The notes: generated by a model from the sequence alone, not told the origin. Shown: positions 35,473 through 45,135, numbered from the stretch's first letter. The stretch is 64,000 nt of DNA from FEN-1219 sp963810755 (GCA_963810755.1 CAWEOP010000006.1:372001-436000); one strand, 5' to 3'. Translations and numbers: made by a program.

Positions 35473-36177
35473 TCATATACCCTTCGATTCCCTTGCCGCC
35501 CGATCGAACATGCCGTGCGGCAGAAGCGCCGTTGGCTCGTCGCTCGCCGTTCGAACGTCGACTATGAACGCGCGGCGTTTGTCGCCGTGCTGCACTTGAA
35601 CCAGCACCTGGCCGCCGCGCGCGCCGAGGGCCACGAGCGGCAGAGTAAGTTGATTGACGCCGCGATCGAGATCCGTCGTCCAGCGAAGCTCGCGCTGCTC
35701 GGCGAATCCCTGGAGCCCGATCTCGCCGCTCAGCGCGATCGTGATTTCCGCACCCACGAGCCGCTCAGGCGAGCTCAGTGCCACGCTCACGTCGCGCTGC
35801 TCGTGCAGCGCGAGCAGGACGGCGGGTGCGCTAGCGGGCGCCACGGTCGTGGGTTCGGGACGCAGCATGATCACCGCCACCGCGATCCCTGCCGCAAGCG
35901 CGGCGCCGACGCCGACACCCCGCCAAAACGCCGGCTGGCGCGGCACGCGATGTGCGCTTCGCCCCGCGTGCGCCGTCGCTGACGCAACCGCGCGCTGCAG
36001 CGCCTGGTCCGCGGGTACGTGAATCAACGCTTCGCGATCGGCGCGGAGCGCCGCAGTCGCGAAAGCCGCGTCGCGGCAATCCTCGCAGCCCAGCAGGTGG
36101 TCGGCTGCGGCACGTCGGTCGAGCTCCGTGCCCGAGCCTGGGCGTTGCAGCACCATCGATACGTCTTCGCATTTCAT
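35473..36177 (-). CDS. Anti-sigma factor with zinc-binding motif
   Basis: Transmembrane regulator of 234 residues. The N-terminus has the ZAS-type motif His27-x3-Cys31-x2-Cys34 in HLLGCEDC, which binds a cognate ECF sigma factor. A membrane helix (GVGVGAALAAGIAVAVIML) then leads to a periplasmic domain of about 120 residues. Start overlaps the sigma gene stop by ATGA, as usual for sigma/anti-sigma pairs. The signal is unknown. Confidence 0.8.
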   Translation of the reverse strand: MKCEDVSMVLQRPGSGTELDRRAAADHLLGCEDCRDAAFATAALRADREALIHVPADQALQRAVASATAHAGRSAHRVPRQPAFWRGVGVGAALAAGIAVAVIMLRPEPTTVAPASAPAVLLALHEQRDVSVALSSPERLVGAEITIALSGEIGLQGFAEQRELRWTTDLDRGVNQLTLPLVALGARGGQVLVQVQHGDKRRAFIVDVRTASDEPTALLPHGMFDRAARESKGI

Positions 36178-36755
36178 CGTCCGACTCTCGCCCCCGGCCG
36201 AGTTGCGCTGTCCGTCTGCTCGTGTCTCAGCAATTTGCCGAGCCGAACGCGAGCGCGGTGCAGGCGCGATTTCAGTGTACCTTCCTTGATGCCCGTCATC
36301 TGATTCAGCTCCGCGAGGCTGTGGCCCTCGACGTCGTGCAGTGCAAGCAGTGCCCGCTGTTCCCGATCGAGCTGCAGCCACGCGCGGTCGAGATCGCGCG
36401 AATCGTGGGCTCGCTCCGTGAGCTCGAGCGGCCCGGGCTCGTCGCTCGCCATCGCGAGCACATCGACGATCTCCAGGGACGTCACGTGCGTTTGCTCGTA
36501 GCGCCGCGACCAGTCGATGAACAGCCGATACATCACCTTTAGTAACCAGCCTCGCGGCTGCTCGAGCCCCTCGAGCTCAGCCAACCGCGGATACGCACGC
36601 ACACACACCTCCTGCGCCAAGTCTTCGGCATCGTGCTTCGAGCGCGTGAATCGATAGGCCGTGCGATAGAGCACCTCATAGTGAGGCTGCACGAGCAGCT
36701 CGAACCGCTCGACGGCCGAGCTCGTCGAATTAGGCACTCTCTTCGTCCCAGGCAC
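36174..36755 (-). CDS. ECF RNA polymerase sigma factor
   Basis: Extracytoplasmic-function sigma factor of 193 residues. Region 2 is YRTAYRFTRSKHDAEDLAQE and the following VCVRAYPRLAE; region 4 is LAELNQMTGIKEGTLKSRLH. The paired anti-sigma gene follows with a four-base overlap. It probably controls neighbouring envelope genes; the ECF group cannot be assigned by eye. Confidence 0.9.
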   Translation of the reverse strand: MPGTKRVPNSTSSAVERFELLVQPHYEVLYRTAYRFTRSKHDAEDLAQEVCVRAYPRLAELEGLEQPRGWLLKVMYRLFIDWSRRYEQTHVTSLEIVDVLAMASDEPGPLELTERAHDSRDLDRAWLQLDREQRALLALHDVEGHSLAELNQMTGIKEGTLKSRLHRARVRLGKLLRHEQTDSATRPGARVGR

Positions 36756-36964
36756 TTCCGATTCTCACAGCTAAACACGGGCGAGAGGCGTCAGCGTTCC
36801 AACCAGTCGACACATCGAGCCGCCGCGCTTAGCAACTGCCCGGGACGCCTGTCGCGTGCTCCCGAGAAAAAATGCCGGATTATGTGAATTGACGGGAACC
36901 GCGGTCGATGTTGACCGTGTTTCCTCCGTCGGCCGCGGATTGGCCGTCGTGGGAGACCCAGCAA

Positions 36965-37903
36965 ATGGATTTGACTCGCACTCGTCAGTATCGCGCGGCC
37001 GCGCTCGCGGCGCTCGGATGTTGGCTCACAGCCTGCTCGGGCGGAGGCGGAGGCCCCGCCGCCGCGGGACCGACGCTCAGTGTTTCCCTCATGGACGCGC
37101 CGGTCGACAACGTCACGGCGGTCAACGTGCAGATCACGGCGCTCTGGCTCAAGGCCCCCGGCGGTCCCGCCAAGCAGCTGCCCCTTACGACGACGCCGAA
37201 GACCGTGAACTTGATCGGCCTCACCGACGAGAACGCTGCACTGTTGATCGACGACGCGCCGATCGAGCCCGGTTCGTACGAATGGCTCGCGATGGACGTC
37301 AACGCGGAGTTCGACGGCGTCCTCGACTCGTACGTCATGACGAGCGTCGGCGGCCAAGAAGAGTTGCGCGTCCCGAGCGGCCGAGTGCGACTCGTGAGCG
37401 GATTCGAGGTCGGCGCGAATCAGGCCGTCGAGCTGCTCTTCGATTGGGATCTGCGACGAGGCCTGGTCGATCCGCCGGGGCAACCCGGGTTCATGCTGAA
37501 GCCCGCGTTTCGCGTCATCGACGTGAAGGAGTTTGGCGTGCTGCGCGGCACCGTCGCGACGACCACGATCGTCGGCTCCGGCGACCCGAACGGCTGCGCC
37601 GCGGACAGCGCCGACCTCGACGTCGGCAACGTCGTGTACGTCTACGCGGGATCGAACGTGACGCCGGACGACGTCGACGGCACGGAGCCCGAGCCCGTCG
37701 CGACGGTCCCCGTCGCGCAGAACGGCGCTGACTATGTCTATCGAACGATCCTCGAGCCCGGCACATACACGATCGCGTTCACTTGCCAGGCGGGCAACGA
37801 CGATCCCGAGGTGAACGAGAGCGGCACCGCAAAGGAGCTCAAGTTCGTCACACCCTCCACGCACACGCTGAACGCTGGCGACGCGCTCGTGGTCGATTTC
37901 TGA
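36965..37903 (+). CDS. DUF4382 lipoprotein
   Basis: Cell-envelope lipoprotein of 312 residues. The lipobox ALGCWLTAC is followed by a Gly-rich linker and a DUF4382 domain (LSVSLMDAPVDNVTAVNVQI, VNLIGLTDENAALLIDDAPI, EPGSYEWLAMDVNAEFDG); a second beta-sandwich at 185-312 fits the usual carbohydrate-binding-like tail. ATG at 36965 follows a weak site; a longer start lacks one. It is separated from the divergent sigma gene by 209 bases in which I see no clear site. Confidence 0.85.
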   Translation: MDLTRTRQYRAAALAALGCWLTACSGGGGGPAAAGPTLSVSLMDAPVDNVTAVNVQITALWLKAPGGPAKQLPLTTTPKTVNLIGLTDENAALLIDDAPIEPGSYEWLAMDVNAEFDGVLDSYVMTSVGGQEELRVPSGRVRLVSGFEVGANQAVELLFDWDLRRGLVDPPGQPGFMLKPAFRVIDVKEFGVLRGTVATTTIVGSGDPNGCAADSADLDVGNVVYVYAGSNVTPDDVDGTEPEPVATVPVAQNGADYVYRTILEPGTYTIAFTCQAGNDDPEVNESGTAKELKFVTPSTHTLNAGDALVVDF

Positions 37904-37929
37904 TCGAGTCCATTGGCTGTTCCCGATTT

Positions 37930-37960
37930 GCCCCGCTTTTCCCTGGCGGGGCATTTTTTT
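37930..37960 (+). terminator. Intrinsic terminator after DUF4382 gene
   Basis: A 7-bp stem GCCCCGC/GCGGGGC (37930-37936, 37946-37952) with a nine-base loop is followed by A and seven T (37954-37960), 27 bases after the DUF4382 stop. On the opposite strand no T tract follows the stem. Confidence 0.85.
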
Positions 37961-37967
37961 GGCTTCC

Positions 37968-38393
37968 TCAAGAGTCGCGCATGCGCCCCTTCCCGCGTGG
38001 CTCGCTGCGGCGAAGGCGCGCGCGCACCAGTCGCGATGCGACGCGGAAAGTACGCCGGATCTCACTGAAGAGCCGCGAAGACGCTCGCGTCGCGCGTCGA
38101 TCGAACTCGACGAGGTAGGCGTAACCGGTACCGAGCACGACGAGCACCAGGCACCAAAACACGACCGCGATGAAGCCGGAAACGAACCCCCCGTAGCTCG
38201 GCGCATCGCCGCCGAAGAGGGATGCGACGGGCGGGGCGTACCTAACGATCACCCACAGCGACCAGTCGCCGGGCAGGAAAAAGAGCTGCCCGAGCCACCC
38301 CGGAAGGTCGCCCAGCGTGACCCCGCCGTCGCCGTTTGCATCCGCTACGAACGCGCTCGGGGGCGACAGAACGGGCCCTGTGGGATCCGGCAT
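37968..38393 (-). CDS. Membrane protein with EF-hand-like loop
   Basis: A 141-residue protein of unknown function. The start is uncertain: MPDP at 38393 is used. Residues 18-31 read ADANGDGGVTLGDL, matching a dockerin/EF-hand calcium loop, followed by two membrane helices (SLWVIVRYAPPVASLF, GFIAVVFWCLVLVVLGTGYA) and a basic cytoplasmic tail. An exposed calcium-binding loop on a small bitopic membrane protein is uncommon. Confidence 0.5.
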   Translation of the reverse strand: MPDPTGPVLSPPSAFVADANGDGGVTLGDLPGWLGQLFFLPGDWSLWVIVRYAPPVASLFGGDAPSYGGFVSGFIAVVFWCLVLVVLGTGYAYLVEFDRRATRASSRLFSEIRRTFRVASRLVRARLRRSEPRGKGRMRDS

Positions 38394-38525
38394 CGCTTGG
38401 GTCTCGCGGGCGGACAGCCCACAGTCTGAGCGGGCATTTCGAGGGCCGCAACGCGGTTTTGACAAGTTCTGTGCCACCCGCGGCGTCGCAGCGGCTCACG
38501 CACTGGCTTTGTCGGCGAAGCACCT

Positions 38526-38531
38526 TATAAT
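38526..38531 (+). promoter_or_regulatory. -10 box upstream of typA
   Basis: Perfect TATAAT at 38526-38531, 36 bases before the typA ATG. No good -35 is found 17 bases upstream. The leader between it and the start codon contains two pyrimidine runs (CCTCCCCCCTGG and TCCCCC) and no Shine-Dalgarno match. Confidence 0.5.
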
Positions 38532-38566
38532 GCGCGCCTTTCCCGCCTCCCCCCTGGTCCCCCGCT

Positions 38567-40390
38567 ATGTTGCCCAAGGAACGGCTTCGAAACATCGCGA
38601 TCATCGCGCACGTGGACCACGGCAAGACCACGCTCGTGGACAAGCTGCTGCGTCAGGCGGGCTCGCTCGACGAGCGCCTCGTGATCCCCGAGCGCGCGAT
38701 GGACTCGAACGACCTCGAGAAAGAGCGCGGCATCACGATCCTCGCGAAGAACACGGCGATCACCTGGGGCGATTGGCGCATCAACATCGTCGACACGCCG
38801 GGGCACGCGGACTTCGGCGGCGAGGTCGAGCGCGTGCTGTCGATGGTCGACGGAGTGCTGCTGCTCGTCGACGCGGTCGATGGCCCGATGCCGCAGACGC
38901 GCTTCGTCACGAGCAAGGCGTTCCAGCACGGATTCATCCCTCTCGTGGTGATCAATAAGGTCGACCGCGAAGGCGCGCGCGCACACTGGGTGCTCGATCA
39001 GACGTTCGACCTCTTCGACCGGCTCGGCGCGAGCGACAAACAGCTCGACTTTCCGGTGATCTACGCGTCTGCGCTTCACGGCTACGCGTCGAAGGATCCC
39101 GAAGCACGCGACGGCGACATGCAGCCGTTGTTCGACGCGATCATCAACCACGTGCCACCGCCGCCCGTCGAGATCGACGGCCCGCTGCAGCTGCAAGTGT
39201 CGAGCCTCGACTACAACTCGTACGTCGGGCTCCTCGGCATCGGCCGCATCAGCCGCGGCGTCGTGAAGCGCAACATGCCGATCACGCTCGTGCAGCGCGA
39301 CGGCAGCGAGCGCAACGCGCAGCTCATGGAGCTTTACGGCTTCGAAGGGCTCGAGCGCAAGCCGATCGCCGAAGCGGGCGCGGGCGACATCGTCGTGTTC
39401 AGCGGCATCGAGGACCTGCAGATCTCGGACACCGTCTGCGCGCGCGGCCAAGGCGAAGGGCTGCCGCCGCTGCAGGTCGACGAGCCCACGATCACGATGA
39501 CGTTCCAGGTGAACAAGTCACCGTTCGCGGGCAAGGAAGGCAAGTACCTCACGAGCCGCCAGATCCGCGCGCGTCTCGAGACGGAGCTCACGCACAACGT
39601 CGCGCTGCGCGTCGAGGACACGGACGACGCCGACAAGTTCCGCGTCTCGGGCCGCGGCGAGCTGCACCTCTCGGTGCTGATCGAGAACATGCGCCGCGAA
39701 GGCTACGAGCTCGCGGTATCGCGGCCGGCCGTCATCGAGCACGTCGTCGACGGCGTAGTCAACGAGCCGTGGGAGCAGCTCACGGTGGATTTCGGCGAGC
39801 AATTCCAGGGTGGGGTGATGACGCGCCTCGCCGATCGCAAGGGCGAGCTCATGTCCATGATGCCCGACGGCCGCGGCCGCGTGCGGCTCGAGTACCGGAT
39901 CCCGGCGCGCGGCCTGATCGGCTTCCGCACCGAATACCTCACGACCACGGCCGGCACGGGCCTGCTCTATCACATCTTCGACGGCTACGCGCCGCGCGCG
40001 AAGGGCGAGATCGGCCAACGCATCAACGGCGCGCTCGTGTCGATGGTGCAAGGCAAGGCGGTCGCCTACACCCTCTTCGATCTGCAGGAGCGCGGCTCGC
40101 TGTTCATCGGCCACGGCGTCGAGGTCTACGAGGGGATGATCATCGGCATTCACAGCCGCGACAACGACCTCATGGTGAACCCGACCAAGGGCAAGAAGCT
40201 CACGAACATCCGCTCGGCGGGCGCCGACGAGAACATCATCCTCACGCCACCGATCAAGTTCTCGCTCGAGCAGGCGCTCGAGTTCATCGACGACGACGAG
40301 CTCGTCGAGGTCACGCCGACGAACATCCGGCTGCGCAAGAAGCTGCTCAAAGAGGCCGAACGGCGCCGCGACTCGCGCGCGCAGGCCTGA
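38567..40390 (+). CDS. typA: Ribosome-associated GTPase TypA/BipA
   Basis: Translational GTPase involved in ribosome assembly and stress response. It has 607 residues, full length. The GTPase domain has AHVDHGKTT (G1), ERGITI (G2), DTPGHADF (G3) and NKVD (G4); EF-G-like domains II, III and V follow (RGELHLSVLIENMRREGYE) and the BipA-specific C-terminus ends NIRLRKKLLKE. It is highly conserved and without frameshifts. Confidence 0.97.
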   Translation: MLPKERLRNIAIIAHVDHGKTTLVDKLLRQAGSLDERLVIPERAMDSNDLEKERGITILAKNTAITWGDWRINIVDTPGHADFGGEVERVLSMVDGVLLLVDAVDGPMPQTRFVTSKAFQHGFIPLVVINKVDREGARAHWVLDQTFDLFDRLGASDKQLDFPVIYASALHGYASKDPEARDGDMQPLFDAIINHVPPPPVEIDGPLQLQVSSLDYNSYVGLLGIGRISRGVVKRNMPITLVQRDGSERNAQLMELYGFEGLERKPIAEAGAGDIVVFSGIEDLQISDTVCARGQGEGLPPLQVDEPTITMTFQVNKSPFAGKEGKYLTSRQIRARLETELTHNVALRVEDTDDADKFRVSGRGELHLSVLIENMRREGYELAVSRPAVIEHVVDGVVNEPWEQLTVDFGEQFQGGVMTRLADRKGELMSMMPDGRGRVRLEYRIPARGLIGFRTEYLTTTAGTGLLYHIFDGYAPRAKGEIGQRINGALVSMVQGKAVAYTLFDLQERGSLFIGHGVEVYEGMIIGIHSRDNDLMVNPTKGKKLTNIRSAGADENIILTPPIKFSLEQALEFIDDDELVEVTPTNIRLRKKLLKEAERRRDSRAQA

Positions 40391-40485
40391 ACGCGTTTCG
40401 CAGCCGTTACTCTTTCAGTTGCCTCTGCCGTCCATGGCTCCGGGCCGTTGTATTTCCGATTGACACAACGTCGTAGACTTCGCGG

Positions 40486-41649
40486 ATGAAGCGGGGAACC
40501 GACCGAATCCTCACGACGCATGCCGGCAGCCTGCCGCGGCCGGCGGACCTCATCGAGGCGAATCGCGATCATCCGGCGGCCGCGACCACCAGTGCGCGCC
40601 TGCGCAGCGCGGTCGCTGAAGTCGTCAACCAGCAAGTGGCCGCCGGTATCGACGTCGTCAACGACGGTGAGTTCGGCAAACCGATGACAAACGCGGTCGA
40701 CTACGGGGCGTGGGCGACCTATGTCTACGGCAGACTCAGCGGCTTCGAGCAGCGCGAGGCGCTCGACGTCGGGACCGTCCTCAAGGAGATCATGGGCGAG
40801 AGCCGGGATCGCAAGGAGTTCGCGTCCTTCTACGCCGCATCGATGGCAGAGCGCCCGCGCGGACCGATTGCGTTCCCGATGAACGTCGGTCCGATCGAAT
40901 ATACGGGCTACGACTTGATTCAGCGTGACATCGACAACTTCAAGAGCGCGCTGCGCGGCACGCATGCGGCGGACGCGTTCATGAGCGCCGTGTTCACCGG
41001 CGTTCAGGTTGGGCCGAGCGAGCACTATCGCAGCAAGGACGAGCAGGCCGTCGCCGTCGCGGAAGCGATGCGCGAGGAATACACGGCGATCGTGAACGCA
41101 GGTCTCAACGTGCAGATCGACGACCCGATTCTCGTCAACGTCTACGAGTTCCGTTACTCGATGGACCGCGATTTCGCGGGCTTCCGCAAGTGGGCAGAAT
41201 CGCATGTCGAGCTCGTGAATCACGCGCTCGCAGGCATTCCGGAGGAGCGCATTCGCTACCACTTGTGCTGGGGCAGCTGGATAGGTCCGCACAGCGCCGA
41301 TTTGCCGCTTCGCGAGGTCGTCGACTTGTTGCTGCAAGTGAAGGCGAGCCAGTACTCGTTCGAGGCGGCGAATGCCCAGCACGAGCACGAATGGAAAGTC
41401 TGGAAGGACGTGACGCTGCCCGCGGGCAAGGCTCTAATTCCGGGCGTCGTCACGCACAAAACGACAGTGCTCGAGCACCCGGAAGTGGTCGCGGATCGCA
41501 TCGTTCGGTTCGCGGACGTCGTCGGCAAAGAGAACGTGATTGCCGGCACGGACTGCGGCTTCGGCGGCAGAATCGACCCGCAGGTTGCTTGGGCCAAGCT
41601 CAAGTCACTAGCGGAAGGGGCGGCGCTCGCGAGCGAGCGCCTCTGGTGA
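40486..41649 (+). CDS. MetE-like methyltransferase, second copy
   Basis: Cobalamin-independent methionine-synthase-type barrel of 387 residues, a distinct subfamily from the 8.6 kb gene. It begins ILTTHAGSLPRP, has GIDVVNDGEFGK, and the zinc-site motifs HLCWGSWIGPH and GTDCGFGG. Members of this group are often annotated as 5-methyltetrahydropteroyltriglutamate-homocysteine methyltransferases without proof. A TTGACA (40461-40466) lies too close to the start to be its -35. No neighbour suggests a pathway. Confidence 0.8.
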   Translation: MKRGTDRILTTHAGSLPRPADLIEANRDHPAAATTSARLRSAVAEVVNQQVAAGIDVVNDGEFGKPMTNAVDYGAWATYVYGRLSGFEQREALDVGTVLKEIMGESRDRKEFASFYAASMAERPRGPIAFPMNVGPIEYTGYDLIQRDIDNFKSALRGTHAADAFMSAVFTGVQVGPSEHYRSKDEQAVAVAEAMREEYTAIVNAGLNVQIDDPILVNVYEFRYSMDRDFAGFRKWAESHVELVNHALAGIPEERIRYHLCWGSWIGPHSADLPLREVVDLLLQVKASQYSFEAANAQHEHEWKVWKDVTLPAGKALIPGVVTHKTTVLEHPEVVADRIVRFADVVGKENVIAGTDCGFGGRIDPQVAWAKLKSLAEGAALASERLW

Positions 41650-41853
41650 GCTCGCTCGACGCTCCGGCTCGGGGCTGGAACGCAGAGCATACCAATCCAC
41701 GTCGAAACCGGGGGAGCACCGCCGCCGAAGCCGCGCTCGCGAACGAGCTCGGACGCGGCTGAAGACTCTCCAGATCGAGCGGCTCGTGAGCGGGCGGCGA
41801 TGCCGATCGACGACCGATGCACGAGCCGCTCGGCGAAGCAGACGACGGCGCGA
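41650..41853. other. Intergenic region, nothing recognised
   Basis: Convergent gap of 204 bases between the second MetE-like gene and the secreted protein gene. I find no T-tract hairpin and no gene with plausible composition. Confidence 0.4.
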
Positions 41854-42483
41854 TCAATCCACTGTGATGCGGACGCCGTTCACGACGCCCTCCGCGTCGA
41901 GCGCGGGGATGTGCCCGTTATCCGCGTCGAAGTTTTTCGCCCTCCAAGTGCCGGTGAAAGTCCTGCCGCGAGCGTCGAGGCGCAGCAGCACCTCGAGCTC
42001 GAAGTGCCCGGCGAAGGTGCCCGGAACGCCGAAGCCGTTGTCCGGCGGGGACCAGTTCCAGGTCATGTGGCGGAGCTTGAACGTCCGGCTCCCGGTCCGC
42101 TTCCACACGCCGATGCACACGTTGCCGAGCGCGGGCGGCAACCCGTTGCTGATCAAGAGCTCCGTGCCGTCCTCGTGAAACTGCTCGAGCACCTCGTCGA
42201 ACACGGGGCCGCCGGCGCCGCCTTGCCTCAATATCGCGTGCCACATGCCAACCACCGAGCTGCTCCCGTCCGTGTCGACGAGCGCGTAGTCCGCGAAGAG
42301 AGCAGGAGAAACGTCGACTACCGAGGTAGCTGCCGTGCTCGAATCGCGTTCCCACGCGACCTTCGACGGTGAAGCGCCAGGTACCTGACAGGCGATTGCG
42401 GGGGCACCCAGCAGGGCCGACGCGAGGATCGCGAATGTGGATAGTCGGTACGGTTCGAGGATCGCCGCTTTTGGCTTGCTCAT
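41854..42483 (-). CDS. Secreted protein of unknown function
   Basis: A 209-residue exported protein. Signal peptide (FAILASALLGAPAIA) followed by a beta-rich domain with ALVDTDGSSSVVGMWHAIL, EQFHEDGTELLISNG and GHFELEVLLRLDARGRTFTG, a pattern seen in uncharacterised lipocalin-like proteins. Cys in IACQVP may be a processing artefact rather than a lipobox. It is divergent from the CadC-like regulator. Confidence 0.65.
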   Translation of the reverse strand: MSKPKAAILEPYRLSTFAILASALLGAPAIACQVPGASPSKVAWERDSSTAATSVVDVSPALFADYALVDTDGSSSVVGMWHAILRQGGAGGPVFDEVLEQFHEDGTELLISNGLPPALGNVCIGVWKRTGSRTFKLRHMTWNWSPPDNGFGVPGTFAGHFELEVLLRLDARGRTFTGTWRAKNFDADNGHIPALDAEGVVNGVRITVD

Positions 42484-42653
42484 GTCCGAACTCCTGTTGG
42501 TTGATGAAGGTGCGGGGCGTGTCCAGGTCAACGAGCGTGCTTGCCTTGTATCCGTCACACGCGGGGTGTGTCCGGAAGAAACGCCGAAAGACGGCTGAAG
42601 AAACGCGGAAATCGAACAACCTGCGGGCGAAGGCCGGGACGGCCGAACTGGCC

Positions 42654-42713
42654 TATAATCCAAACCCCTAGCCCCAGCGAGAACGGGACCGACCGTTGGG
42701 GCAGGAGCCCCAA
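42654..42713 (+). promoter_or_regulatory. -10 box and 5' UTR hairpin of CadC-like gene
   Basis: TATAAT at 42654-42659 lies 95 bases before the ATG at 42754. Downstream a 7-bp hairpin TTGGGGC/GCCCCAA (42696-42702, 42707-42713) has the loop AGGA. The loop sequence resembles part of a Shine-Dalgarno site but is 40 bases from the start codon. No -35 match was found. Confidence 0.35.
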
Positions 42714-42753
42714 AGGGTCGACAAAAACAAGAGCGGCACCGATCCGCTGCGAA

Positions 42754-45135
42754 ATGGAAGAAAACGCCTCCCGCGTTTACGTCTTCGACGAGTTCACGCT
42801 CGACCTGCGCCGCGCGTGTCTGCGGCGCAGCGGCGAGCTGATCGATCTGCGACCGAAAGCCTTCGACACGCTCAAGTATCTGGTCGAGCACAGCGGCTCT
42901 GTTGCGACAAAGGACGAGCTGGTCCGAGCGCTCTGGCCGAAGGTCATCGTCACCGACGACTCGCTCGTCAAATGCATTCAGGATGTGCGTGCGGCTCTCG
43001 GCGACGACGAGCACCGTTACATCAAGACGATCCCGCGGCGCGGGTACTTGTTCGACGCGGCTGTAGCTGCCGCGAGGCCCGACATGCTCGGGCGGGGCGA
43101 ATCTTCAGGCGTCGCACCGACCCTGGAAACCGAACGCCTCGCCTCCCCGACCGAACAATCGCCGGACACACCACGAACGGGCGGCGCCCCGCGCGCCAAG
43201 CTCGTCCTGCGCGCGGCAAGCGCCTTGCTCCTGGCGGGCGCATTCGCGACTTACTATCTGACTATCGGCACTCCGGCCGGTGATGGCAGCCCGCCGCCGC
43301 CCGTCACGAAGTCGGTCGCCGTGCTGCCGTTCGTGAACATCAGCCCCGACTCCGCGGGAGACTACTTCAGCGACGGCATTTCCGAGGAGCTGATGAACGT
43401 GCTCGCGAACGTACCGGGCCTGCACGTGCCGTCGCGGACGTCCTCCTTCACGTTCAAGGGCACGAACAGCGACTTGCGCGCGATCGCGGATGCTTTGCAC
43501 GTCGACCACGTGCTCGAGGGCAGCGTGCGCAAGGCCGGAGCTCACGTGCGCATCACCGCGCAGCTCATCGACGTCTCGACTGATTCTCACATGTGGTCGA
43601 AAACCTACGACCGCGAGCTCACCGACGTCTTCGCGATACAAGACGAGATCGCCGAGAGCGTCGCGGCGGCGCTGCAGATCGAGCTGTTCGGCGCCGAGCT
43701 TGCGCACGGAGCCGGATCGCGAACGGCCCACATCGAAGCGTACGACGCCTATCTGCTCGGCATGCACTATCGGCGCAGGCAGCGCTTGGAAGACAGCGTG
43801 CGCGTCAGACAGTCGTTCGTGCGCTCGATAGAGCTCGACCCGGGCTACGCCGCCCCCTATGCCGCGCTCGCGATGGCAGTTCTCACGGCTCAGAACAACG
43901 GAATCATGGATCGCGATGCGGCGTTCGCGGAAGCCGAACAGGCGATCTCGAAGGCGCTCGCGCTCGAACCCGATCTTGCCTTGGCGCACGCAGCGCGCGG
44001 GCAGCTGGCACGATATCGGGAGGACTACGTTGCAGCCGACGCCGACCTCCGGCACGCGATCAGCCTGCAGCCGGGGCTCGCGGAAGCGCACTTCCTTCGC
44101 ACGTTCGCCCTCGGCGGGCTCGGCCGGTTCGCCGAGGCGCGCGCCGCGCTCGAAACGGCGCTCGAGCTCGATCCGCTGAACGGCTTCTACAACCGCTGGA
44201 TGGGTAACGTTCAGCTGGCGCTCGGCAACGCCGCACAAGCGAGTATCTACGACCGGCGGGCGGTGGAGTTCGAGCCATCGCAGCCGAACGGTTATGCCGG
44301 CCTCGGCGACATCGCGATCATGACGGGGCAACTCTCCGAAGGGCTCGCGTGGTACTTGCGGGGCGTGGAACGCGATCCCGGTCATGCTCACATTTCGGCA
44401 TACGTCGGGGAAATCTACTTGTCGCTCGGCGACCGCGAACGCGCACGACTCTGGTTCGACAAGGCCGCGGACATGTACCAGCTCGGCAGCGTGGCGCACT
44501 TCTTCCGCGACTTCATGCCGGTCGACGGTCGACCCAAAGACGCGGCTGCGCTGCTCGCGCTGTTGCGCGAAGTGCCCGCCTCGCTATTCATACCGCTCGG
44601 CTCGCGGGTGTTTCGCAAGGCCGCTCTGCAAACCGGCGACCTCGAGGGCATCGCAGGTTTTTATCGCCAACACTGGCCCGAGCTGTTCGAGCCGCGACCG
44701 CTCGTGAACGCTAACAACTTCGGCGCCGCAACGGACGTTGCGTGGCTGTACCTAGAGCGCGGCGAGCAAGAGCAGGCGAACCTGCTACTCGGCCGCGCGC
44801 TCGAAGTGTTGCGCGATCCGGAGCAGCGGAGCATCGATCCTCCGGAGTGGTCTGTCGGAATAGCAGAGGTCGAGGCGCTGGCGCTCCAGGGAAATAAGGC
44901 CGAGGCGCTTGCCGCGCTGCGCCGCGCGATCGATGCGGGTTGGCGCAGCGATTGGTGGCAGGTCGAGAACGATCCGACGCTCGCTTCGATCAGAGCCGAC
45001 CCCGAGTTCAGTGCGCTGATCGCTGAGGTCAAGACCGACGTCGCCGCTCAGCTCGAACGCGTTCGGCTCGAGGAGCGGAGCGGTGAAATCGACGGCGCGG
45101 ATGCTCGTACCGTGGGAGATCGCCAGCGCCGCTAG
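42754..45135 (+). CDS. CadC-like winged-helix regulator with TPR domain
   Basis: Membrane-bound one-component regulator of 793 residues. The N-terminal OmpR-like winged helix (about 8-105: VFDEFTLDLRRACLRR, IKTIPRRGYLFD) is cytoplasmic; a membrane helix lies near 150-170; the periplasmic part starts VAVLPFVNISPDSAGDYF, a FlgO-type/adenylate-cyclase-associated module (about 185-310), followed by at least six TPR repeats. It probably senses a periplasmic signal and controls a nearby or distant operon. The ATG at 42754 is preferred over an upstream start in low-complexity sequence. Confidence 0.88.
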   Translation: MEENASRVYVFDEFTLDLRRACLRRSGELIDLRPKAFDTLKYLVEHSGSVATKDELVRALWPKVIVTDDSLVKCIQDVRAALGDDEHRYIKTIPRRGYLFDAAVAAARPDMLGRGESSGVAPTLETERLASPTEQSPDTPRTGGAPRAKLVLRAASALLLAGAFATYYLTIGTPAGDGSPPPPVTKSVAVLPFVNISPDSAGDYFSDGISEELMNVLANVPGLHVPSRTSSFTFKGTNSDLRAIADALHVDHVLEGSVRKAGAHVRITAQLIDVSTDSHMWSKTYDRELTDVFAIQDEIAESVAAALQIELFGAELAHGAGSRTAHIEAYDAYLLGMHYRRRQRLEDSVRVRQSFVRSIELDPGYAAPYAALAMAVLTAQNNGIMDRDAAFAEAEQAISKALALEPDLALAHAARGQLARYREDYVAADADLRHAISLQPGLAEAHFLRTFALGGLGRFAEARAALETALELDPLNGFYNRWMGNVQLALGNAAQASIYDRRAVEFEPSQPNGYAGLGDIAIMTGQLSEGLAWYLRGVERDPGHAHISAYVGEIYLSLGDRERARLWFDKAADMYQLGSVAHFFRDFMPVDGRPKDAAALLALLREVPASLFIPLGSRVFRKAALQTGDLEGIAGFYRQHWPELFEPRPLVNANNFGAATDVAWLYLERGEQEQANLLLGRALEVLRDPEQRSIDPPEWSVGIAEVEALALQGNKAEALAALRRAIDAGWRSDWWQVENDPTLASIRADPEFSALIAEVKTDVAAQLERVRLEERSGEIDGADARTVGDRQRR

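Noticed and set aside
38547..38553. C6 run before typA as another C6-loop RNA
   Set aside because: The run is not inside any stable hairpin and no terminator follows, unlike the two elements retained.
40461..40466. TTGACA as -35 of the second MetE-like gene
   Set aside because: Only 20 bases separate it from the start codon, leaving no room for a -10 and leader.
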